Shown: one piece after another, positions 58,436 through 64,000 of the stretch
Layout: the number at the start of each line of letters is the position of its first letter
Position numbering within the stretch: position 1 is the first letter of the stretch
Origin: Ferrovibrio sp. MS7
GTDB lineage: Bacteria; Pseudomonadota; Alphaproteobacteria; Ferrovibrionales; Ferrovibrionaceae
Direction: 5' to 3'
Length of the DNA: 64,000 nt
NCBI RefSeq assembly: GCF_038404985.1
Contig: NZ_JBBKBA010000001.1
Coordinates: 896,001 to 960,000 of the forward strand
Notes under the pieces: generated by a model
Told to the model about the DNA's origin: nothing
Database searches by the model: none
What the model saw: only the letters and a program-made list of their open reading frames with translations
Position numbers and translations under genes: made by a program

Positions 58436-60706
58436 ATGCCCTATTCTGATGTCGAATATCGGCGGCGATCCAAGCCGTTCCTGCCGTCAGCGGTGTTCTT
58501 CTGGATCACCATGACGCTGCCGGTATTGCTGTGCGTGGCCTTTGCCTGGTTGTTCATCGAACAGCAGCAATTGCAGGCCAGCGTCGATGAGCGCCGCGTC
58601 AGCCTGCAATACGCTGCCAACAATCTTACCGAAGGCCAGACGCAGCTCCTCAGCCTGGATGACCGCATCCAGCCATCGGATCGCGAGCGCATCAAGCTGC
58701 TGCTGCGCTATGGCCTCGAGGAACTCGAGCGCGCCCAGGTCCTGATGCGCAACGATCAGCCCATCGAAGTGCGCTCAATGGTGCGGATTCTGGAGCGCGA
58801 AACTTTCGCGCTGCGCACCGCCTTGCAGCATATCGAGCAAACGCCCGATGGCGACTGGCATAACGATATCCAATTGCAGACCGCCTTGCTGCGGGTGCAG
58901 CAGCAACAGGGCCTGCTGCGTGAGTTGATCCACCGCGAGCAGAAGCGGCGCCTCGATAGCCTGCAATACCGCCTCTATGCCACGATCATCGGCGCCCTCG
59001 CATTGCTGGCGGTGGTGGTGGTGCGGTTGCGGCGGTCGCTGCGTGCCGAAGCGGCCACGGTGAGTGATCTGATGGCTGCGGAAGCCGCCTTGCGTGAGAG
59101 TGATGGCCGCCTGCGAGCCCTGCTGCGCGCCGCGACAGAGAATGTCTGGCTCGCTGATGCGCGCTTCGAACGCTATCGTTTCAATCCGCCGCTGCGCATC
59201 GGCAAAAGGCCGGCGCAGGCAGAGTGGAGCGACCCGGAATGGGTTGAGATGGTGCATCCCGACGACCGCGCCATGGTGCGCAATACGGTACGTGCAGGCT
59301 TTCGCCGCCGCGAAGCGATCCGCTGGGAATTCCGTGTCAGCGATGGCGAAGGCGGCTGGCGCTGGATGGAGTCGCGCGCCGTGCCGGAATTGGATGCGGA
59401 AGGCAAGATCGTGCAATGGCTTGGCCTGTCGCTCGATACCACCGAGCGCCATACCGTGGCAGAGCAGTTGCACCACGCGCACAAGATGGAGGCCGTCGGC
59501 GCGCTGACTGGCGGCATCGCGCATGACTTCAACAACATGCTGGCGGTGATTCTCGGCAATATCGAATTGCTGCAGGAGCAGAACCTGACCGCGCCGCAAT
59601 CCAGCATGCTCAGCAGCGCCATGCGCGCCGCCGAGCGTGCCAGTGAATTGACTCATCGCCTGTTGGCCTTCGGTCGCCGCCAGAGCCTGCGCCCGACGGT
59701 TGTCGATCTGGCCGGGCATCTGCCGGGCCTGCTCAACATGCTGGTCCGCACGCTTGGCAGCAATATCGAGGTGGTGCCGGCTTATGACCGCTCGCCACTG
59801 CTGGTCAGGGTGGACGTGACGCAGCTCGACAATGCCATCCTCAATCTGGCGATCAATGCCCGCGATGCGATCGAGGGAGCCGGGCGCCTGACCCTGGCGC
59901 TCGACCGCGTCTATGGCCGCTTCGTCGATACTTTCGCGCTCGGCAACGAGGATGCGCATCCTGATCCTGACCGCATCTACGCCATGTTCGCGATTACCGA
60001 TACCGGCAGTGGCATGACTCCGGATGTGCTGGAGCGCGCCTTTGATCCGTTCTTCACCACCAAGCCGGTCGGCCAGGGCAGCGGGTTGGGCCTCAGCATG
60101 GTGCATGGCTTCGTGCGCCAGTCCCAGGGTTTCATCGGCGCGCAGAGCAGTCCCGGTGAAGGCACCACGATCCGCATCTTCCTGCCTGTCACCACTGAAG
60201 CGCCGGCCACGATCAATGCGCCCGCCGTGGCTGCGCCTGCCATCCCGGCTGCCATTTCGGACGTTGCTGTTGCGGATGTTGCTGTTCCGGCTGCCCCCGT
60301 TGCAGCCTCGCCCGACACCACCGCCGGCTATCGCATCCTGCTGGTGGATGACGACGACGATGTGCGCAGTGTCCTCGCCGGGATGCTCTCCGCGCTCGGC
60401 CATGTGGTGACCGAGACGAATAGCGGCCAGGCCACCGTGGACCTGCTGCAGGGCGGTGCCCGGTTCGACTTGATGATCACCGATATCCAGATGCCCGGCA
60501 GCCGCAGCGGCGTTGATCTGGCGCGTGAAGTGGTGCTGCGCCATTGGGTCGGCCGCGTCATCTTCGTTTCCGGCTCAGAACCGCCCGCCGATAGCCTGAA
60601 GCGGCTGTCCGGCCACGATCATCCATTCCTGCGGAAGCCGATCCGGCGGCAGGATCTTATCAATGCAATAGATGCCGTGATGGCAAAGCCCGAGGTATGG
60701 TTATGA
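58436..60706 (+). CDS. hybrid histidine kinase with receiver domain
   Basis: The 756-residue hybrid kinase has two transmembrane segments (about 18-40 and 180-198) around a periplasmic helical sensor of about 140 residues. A PAS domain (about 215-340) leads to HisKA with H in G-G-I-A-H-D-F-N-N near 362, and an ATPase with N, G1 and G2 boxes (L-N-L-A-I-N-A-R-D, D-T-G-S-G, G-S-G-L-G-L). A 45-residue Ala/Pro linker and a receiver with acceptor Asp in M-I-T-D-I-Q-M-P near residue 683 complete it. The start at 58436 is preferred over 58340. It is coupled to the response regulator by an ATGA overlap. The ligand is unknown. Confidence 0.92.
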   Translation: MPYSDVEYRRRSKPFLPSAVFFWITMTLPVLLCVAFAWLFIEQQQLQASVDERRVSLQYAANNLTEGQTQLLSLDDRIQPSDRERIKLLLRYGLEELERAQVLMRNDQPIEVRSMVRILERETFALRTALQHIEQTPDGDWHNDIQLQTALLRVQQQQGLLRELIHREQKRRLDSLQYRLYATIIGALALLAVVVVRLRRSLRAEAATVSDLMAAEAALRESDGRLRALLRAATENVWLADARFERYRFNPPLRIGKRPAQAEWSDPEWVEMVHPDDRAMVRNTVRAGFRRREAIRWEFRVSDGEGGWRWMESRAVPELDAEGKIVQWLGLSLDTTERHTVAEQLHHAHKMEAVGALTGGIAHDFNNMLAVILGNIELLQEQNLTAPQSSMLSSAMRAAERASELTHRLLAFGRRQSLRPTVVDLAGHLPGLLNMLVRTLGSNIEVVPAYDRSPLLVRVDVTQLDNAILNLAINARDAIEGAGRLTLALDRVYGRFVDTFALGNEDAHPDPDRIYAMFAITDTGSGMTPDVLERAFDPFFTTKPVGQGSGLGLSMVHGFVRQSQGFIGAQSSPGEGTTIRIFLPVTTEAPATINAPAVAAPAIPAAISDVAVADVAVPAAPVAASPDTTAGYRILLVDDDDDVRSVLAGMLSALGHVVTETNSGQATVDLLQGGARFDLMITDIQMPGSRSGVDLAREVVLRHWVGRVIFVSGSEPPADSLKRLSGHDHPFLRKPIRRQDLINAIDAVMAKPEVWL

Positions 60707-61065
60707 CTCATCTGATGGTCTGCGACGATGAAGCAGACATTTGCGCCCTGGTCGGCGAGGTCGGCAGGCAGCTCGGCTACACCGTCAGCCAGGTGCCGCG
60801 CTCGACCGATTTCAATGCGGCCTATATTCTGCAGAAACCCGATATCGTGGTGCTCGACATCGTGATGCCGGAGCGCGATGGCATCGAGATCGTGCTCTGG
60901 CTCGCCAACCAGGGGTATGACGGCAGGGTGTTGCTGATTTCCGGCTACGATCCGCAGCATGCGCATAATGCGCTACTGCTGGCGCAATGCCGCGGCCTCG
61001 ATATCGTCACCACCCTGCGCAAGCCGGTGCCGCTGCGCCTGTTGCGCGAAGCCCTGGCGGCTTGA
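60703..61065 (+). CDS. single-domain response regulator
   Basis: The 120-residue receiver has its acidic pocket (C-D-D-E), acceptor Asp in V-V-L-D-I-V-M-P near residue 50, Ser in L-L-I-S-G-Y and Lys in L-R-K-P-V. No output domain is present. It overlaps the hybrid kinase stop by 4 bases, so it is a dedicated partner, perhaps a phosphate sink or relay intermediate. The in-frame ATG at 60697 is an alternative start. Confidence 0.92.
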   Translation: MTHLMVCDDEADICALVGEVGRQLGYTVSQVPRSTDFNAAYILQKPDIVVLDIVMPERDGIEIVLWLANQGYDGRVLLISGYDPQHAHNALLLAQCRGLDIVTTLRKPVPLRLLREALAA

Positions 61066-61074
61066 GCCGCCGCT

Positions 61075-62049
61075 CTAGTCGGGCTGAATCTTCGCCGCCC
61101 GCACCACTTCGCCCCAGCGCTGCTTTTCACGCGCAATAAGCTGCGCGAAGGCTTCCGGTGTACCGGCGGCGGTGAGCGCGCCATCCTCGGTGATGCGGCG
61201 ATGGGCGTCGCCACTGCTCAGCGCCTTGGCGGCCTCCGCCTGCAGCAGGTCGATCACCGCCTTGGGAGTGCCGGCCGGCGCCATCAGTCCATACCATTGC
61301 GAGGTCTCGAAACCGGCAAAGCCGCTTTCGGCTATGGTTGGCACATCGGGCAGCGAGGAAACGCGCTTGGCCGAGCCGACGGCAAGCGGGCGCAGCTTGC
61401 CGGCCTTGATATGGCCGAGGATCGGCGGGATGCCGTTGAAGGTGAGTTGCACCTGACCGCCAAGCAGGTCGGTCAGCATCGGGCCGGTGCCGCGATAGGG
61501 GATATGCGCGATATCCACCTTGGACTGCAGCTTGAAATATTCCATTGCCAGATGGCCGGCGCTGCCATTGCCCGCCGTGCCGTAATTCAGCTTGCCGGGA
61601 TTGGCCTTGGCATAGGCGATCAGGTCGGCGAGGGTCTTCACCGGCAGGTCGGGATGCACCGCGATCACGTTCGGCACCAGGGCCAGCAGGGTGATCGGCG
61701 CGAAATCCTTTTCCGGGTCGTAAGGCAGTTTGGCGCCGAACATCGCCGGGTTCACCGCGAGCGTGCCGACATGGCCCAAGATCAGCGTGTAGCCATCGGC
61801 AGCGGCGCGCTTGGTTTCCTCCATGGCGATATTGCCGGCGCCGCCGGCCTTGTTCTCGACCACGAATTGCTGACCCAGGGCGCTGGAATAATGGTTCGCC
61901 AGCGAACGCGCGATGATGTCGGATGAGCCGCCCGACGCGAACGGCACCAGGAAACGCACCGGCTTTGCCGGATAGCTCTGCGCCTGGGCGCCGCTGATCA
62001 AAAGGCAGGTGGCGACAAGGGCGCCGGTGATGGCGGCAAGCAGCTTCAT
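61075..62049 (-). CDS. tripartite tricarboxylate transporter substrate-binding protein (TctC/Bug family)
   Basis: The 324-residue binding protein has a signal peptide (hydrophobic to about residue 22, A-Q-A-Q-S site). It carries Bug motifs Y-P-x-K-P-V-R-F-L-V-P-F-A-S-G near 26-40, V-E-N-K-A-G-G-A-G near 62-70, and G-T-A-G-N-G-S-A-G-H near 160-169. It binds a carboxylate such as citrate or tartrate for import. No TctA or TctB genes are adjacent. The ligand is not predictable. Confidence 0.92.
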   Translation of the reverse strand: MKLLAAITGALVATCLLISGAQAQSYPAKPVRFLVPFASGGSSDIIARSLANHYSSALGQQFVVENKAGGAGNIAMEETKRAAADGYTLILGHVGTLAVNPAMFGAKLPYDPEKDFAPITLLALVPNVIAVHPDLPVKTLADLIAYAKANPGKLNYGTAGNGSAGHLAMEYFKLQSKVDIAHIPYRGTGPMLTDLLGGQVQLTFNGIPPILGHIKAGKLRPLAVGSAKRVSSLPDVPTIAESGFAGFETSQWYGLMAPAGTPKAVIDLLQAEAAKALSSGDAHRRITEDGALTAAGTPEAFAQLIAREKQRWGEVVRAAKIQPD

Positions 62050-62232
62050 CTGTGTTTCCCCCGATTATTCCCCAAATATTTGTTGCCCCTACTATGCGCC
62101 CAGGCACTGTCTTTGGGGGAGCGAAAAATGCACCCCGACAATATTTCCATAAGGCAGGGCCTGGATCATCCTTGGGCCCCGGCGCAGAGTGCGGCCAAGC
62201 CACAAGCCATCTCCCCTTGCCAGCGTGCCGCC

Positions 62233-63129
62233 ATGTCGCTTCGCCATGTCCTGCTTGCCATCCTGATCATGGCGATCTGGGGCTTCAATTTCGTCGTCAT
62301 CCGCTTCGGGCTTGATGCCTTCCCGCCGCTGCTGTTCAACGGCCTGCGCTTCACCGTGGCGAGCCTGCCCTTCCTGTTATTCCTGCGCAGCCCAGGCGTG
62401 CCCTGGCGCTGGGTGCTGGGCACCGGCCTGGTGCTCGGCATCATGAAATTCAGCCTGCTGTTCCTGGCGATGAATAACGGCCTGCCGGCGGGGCTGGCTT
62501 CCGTGGTGATGCAGGCGCAGGCTTTGTTCAGCGTGGTGTTTGCCGCGCTGCTGCTCAGCGAACGGCCGGGGCCGCTGCAATGGGCGGGTTTGTCGATTGC
62601 CGCCCTCGGCCTCGGCGTCATCGGCATCGATATGGGGCTGGAAGCCAGCTTCGTGGCTTTCGCCATTGCCATTTGCGCTGCCGCCTGCTGGGGCTTTGCC
62701 AATATCCTGACGCGCAAGGCGGCGGCGCCGAATCCGCTCGCCTTCATGGTCTGGGTCGGCGCCGTGCCGCCGCTGCCGATGTTCGCGCTGTCATGGATTT
62801 TCGAGGGCGAGGCGCAGATCGCGGCGGCCCTAGGCAGCCTCGACCTGCGCGGCATCCTCTCGGTGCTCTATATCGGCCTGCTTTCCACCACGGCCTGCTT
62901 CGCTGCCTGGAGCCTGCTGCTGCGGCAGTATTCGGCATCTCTGGTGGCGCCGTTCACCCTGCTGGTGCCGGTTTTCGGCCTCGCCAGCGCCGGGCTGGTG
63001 CTCGGCGAGACACCCTCGGCGCTGAAATTCGCCGGCGCCGGGCTGATCCTGCTCGGGCTGATGGTGAATGCCGGGCTGCTGCGGCGCCTGCTGGGGCGCC
63101 TGTTCGCGCGCCGGCCGGCGGTGGCCTGA
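62233..63129 (+). CDS. DMT superfamily transporter (EamA family)
   Basis: The 298-residue membrane protein has ten hydrophobic helices in two repeats, beginning with W-G-F-N-F-V-V-I-R-F-G. It belongs to the EamA family, which exports metabolites or amino acids. The reading frame extends upstream to 62080, but the ATG at 62233 places the first helix at the N-terminus. Its stop is 3 bases from the end of a convergent small gene. Confidence 0.9.
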   Translation: MSLRHVLLAILIMAIWGFNFVVIRFGLDAFPPLLFNGLRFTVASLPFLLFLRSPGVPWRWVLGTGLVLGIMKFSLLFLAMNNGLPAGLASVVMQAQALFSVVFAALLLSERPGPLQWAGLSIAALGLGVIGIDMGLEASFVAFAIAICAAACWGFANILTRKAAAPNPLAFMVWVGAVPPLPMFALSWIFEGEAQIAAALGSLDLRGILSVLYIGLLSTTACFAAWSLLLRQYSASLVAPFTLLVPVFGLASAGLVLGETPSALKFAGAGLILLGLMVNAGLLRRLLGRLFARRPAVA

Positions 63130-63132
63130 GGG

Positions 63133-63285
63133 TTAGAGTTTCAGCGCCAGTTCGCGGATGGTGGCGCGGCAGGAATCCGCCGTGCGTTCCAGGTAGTCGC
63201 GTGCCTCGGGCCGCAGGTTGTCCTGCTGCAGTTGTTCATTGATCGAAGCCAGAATCGCCCGCAAGTGCCTGATCCGCACTGACAT
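63133..63285 (-). CDS. small 50-residue protein
   Basis: A 50-codon reading frame starts at ATG 63285, preceded by the ribosome site GAGGGGG at about 63294-63300. It encodes a charged, mostly helical peptide (begins M-S-V-R-I-R-H-L, ends L-A-L-K-L) with one Cys. It is too short for standard gene calling but has a good ribosome site and host-like composition. The function is unknown. Confidence 0.6.
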   Translation of the reverse strand: MSVRIRHLRAILASINEQLQQDNLRPEARDYLERTADSCRATIRELALKL

Positions 63286-63421
63286 ACTCTCATCCCCCTC
63301 AAGGTGTTCCATCGGGCGGAGCTTGGCTGATTCGTGGTTAATAAAGTTTATCCAACGGCGAGCTGATCCGGTTTTTACCCGACCAGAGCTTGCAGCGTGC
63401 TGGCGCTAGACCGTGACGCCT

Positions 63422-63718
63422 CTAGACCGTCACATCGGCGTTGCGGCCCATGCCACGCGGCCGGGGGCCGGCGCGGTCGGTGCGGGCCTCGGTGGCATTG
63501 GCATTGTTATCCGCGTTGCGGCCCTTGTCGCCGCGGCTGCCAGCCGAGCTGCCGGAATTGCCCGAGGCGGTGGCCGCCATACGGGTTTCCGTGCGCACGC
63601 CAAGCGCCGCCACGCCCGCAACCGCCTGGGCGGCGGCCGGGCCTTGGTTGGTGGTCGGCTGGCCCGGCGCGGTGGCGACGGTCGGCAGCAGGCCGGGGGC
63701 GGGGGCGATCAAGCTCAT
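63422..63718 (-). CDS. hypothetical low-complexity protein
   Basis: The 98-residue product is rich in Ala, Gly, Thr, Arg and Pro and ends R-G-M-G-R-N-A-D-V-T-V. It has no signal peptide or membrane segment and looks disordered. No ribosome site is obvious. A conserved C-terminal tail is possible, but coding status is uncertain. Confidence 0.45.
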   Translation of the reverse strand: MSLIAPAPGLLPTVATAPGQPTTNQGPAAAQAVAGVAALGVRTETRMAATASGNSGSSAGSRGDKGRNADNNANATEARTDRAGPRPRGMGRNADVTV

Positions 63719-63794
63719 AAGAGTAACCTAGGCCGATTTGGCGCAACCGCAAGAAGAAGGTTGCGAAAAATGCTGTGGCGCGCGAGGGTTAACC

Positions 63795-64000
63795 ATGAAA
63801 CCGCCGCAAAAGAAACCAGTGGGTGCATTGCAGCGCCTGGTGAACGCGCTTTTCGTGCCGGCAGCCAAGGCCAAGCCGCCGGCGAAGGCAGAGCCGACGG
63901 CTGCGCAGCGCAAGGGCGGCGACCCGCGTGCCGAACTGGCGCGGCTGATCCGCACCATCCGCGCCAAGATGGATCCGCGCCTGCTAAAATTAGCCGAGAA
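63795..64000 (+). CDS. hypothetical basic protein, partial at the right edge
   Basis: An open frame from the ATG at 63795 runs off the window edge after 68 codons. The encoded start is basic and Ala/Pro/Lys-rich (K-P-P-Q-K-K-P-V), and the later part is helical (R-A-E-L-A-R-L-I-R-T-I). The family is not recognised. Confidence 0.5.
   Translation, partial: MKPPQKKPVGALQRLVNALFVPAAKAKPPAKAEPTAAQRKGGDPRAELARLIRTIRAKMDPRLLKLAE

Noticed and set aside
1-64000. CRISPR arrays, phage genes and insertion sequences
   Set aside because: No regularly spaced repeats, cas genes, transposases or structural phage genes were seen on either strand.

Overview
The window is a gene-dense, roughly two-thirds G+C stretch of an alphaproteobacterial chromosome, most like Rhodospirillales by content. 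The evidence is an Irr-type Fur regulator divergent from fabA-fabB-fabI, a SigF/NrsF pair, GcvA-type LysR, Bug/TctC binding proteins and a one-tRNA locus (tRNA-Ala, CGC anticodon). Species assignment is not possible from the sequence alone. No phage, insertion sequence, CRISPR array or replication origin was seen. The only clear compositional outlier is an A+T-rich gene at 22855-23652.

Layout. 1-3717: partial branched-chain amino-acid binding protein, adenosine kinase, amidase. 3733-5773: EI24 membrane protein, bactofilin, small lipoprotein. 5797-8881: tightly coupled BASS transporter, epimerase and flavin monooxygenase. 8884-10683: PIN protein overlapping nth, and a divergent RNase T2. 10793-14836: chemoreceptor, DUF6622-like membrane protein, and a 394-residue protein I do not recognise. 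14924-22803: FAD monooxygenase, periplasmic hydrolase, Tat-exported peptide-binding protein divergent from an MlrC peptidase, BaiN-like flavoprotein, small binding protein. 22855-23652: A+T-rich orphan. 23786-28558: metallo-beta-lactamase protein, then the sigF-nrsF operon divergent from a bufferin metallophore operon (bufA1-bufB-bufC-doxX). 28565-32667: beta-CASP RNase-like protein and AMP/thymidine phosphorylase, divergent from a PRPP synthetase. 32760-35727: tRNA-Ala, yggT, DUF167, folD, LysR. 35766-40272: hydrolase, EamA transporter, thioesterase, ECF41 sigma factor with its carboxymuconolactone-decarboxylase-family partner, Asp/Glu-racemase-superfamily enzyme. 40546-45946: gshB, sirB1-like gene, BON lipoprotein, yraN, rsmI, and a divergent LpoA-like lipoprotein. 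46164-49334: degenerate receiver and HPt-like pair, hupE, cobH, SH3 protein. 49310-51591: NsrR, a membrane protein under apparent NsrR control, group III truncated haemoglobin, FMN-binding protein. 52149-58155: DUF3501, Fe-S oxidoreductase, rubrerythrin, irr, fabA, fabB, fabI. 58436-64000: hybrid histidine kinase with a response regulator, TctC protein, EamA transporter, and small or partial genes.

The strongest regulatory inferences come from promoter-like and operator-like sites read directly. Two identical GTAACG-N16-CGAA elements face away from each other between sigF and bufA1. A TGTCACA-N16-CGTC element precedes the ECF41 operon. Two NsrR-like palindromes lie between nsrR and the membrane-protein gene, and an Irr (ICE-like) palindrome lies upstream of rubrerythrin. 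Together these tie metal stress (bufferin), nitrosative stress (NsrR and globin) and iron/peroxide stress (Irr, rubrerythrin) to specific operons in one window.
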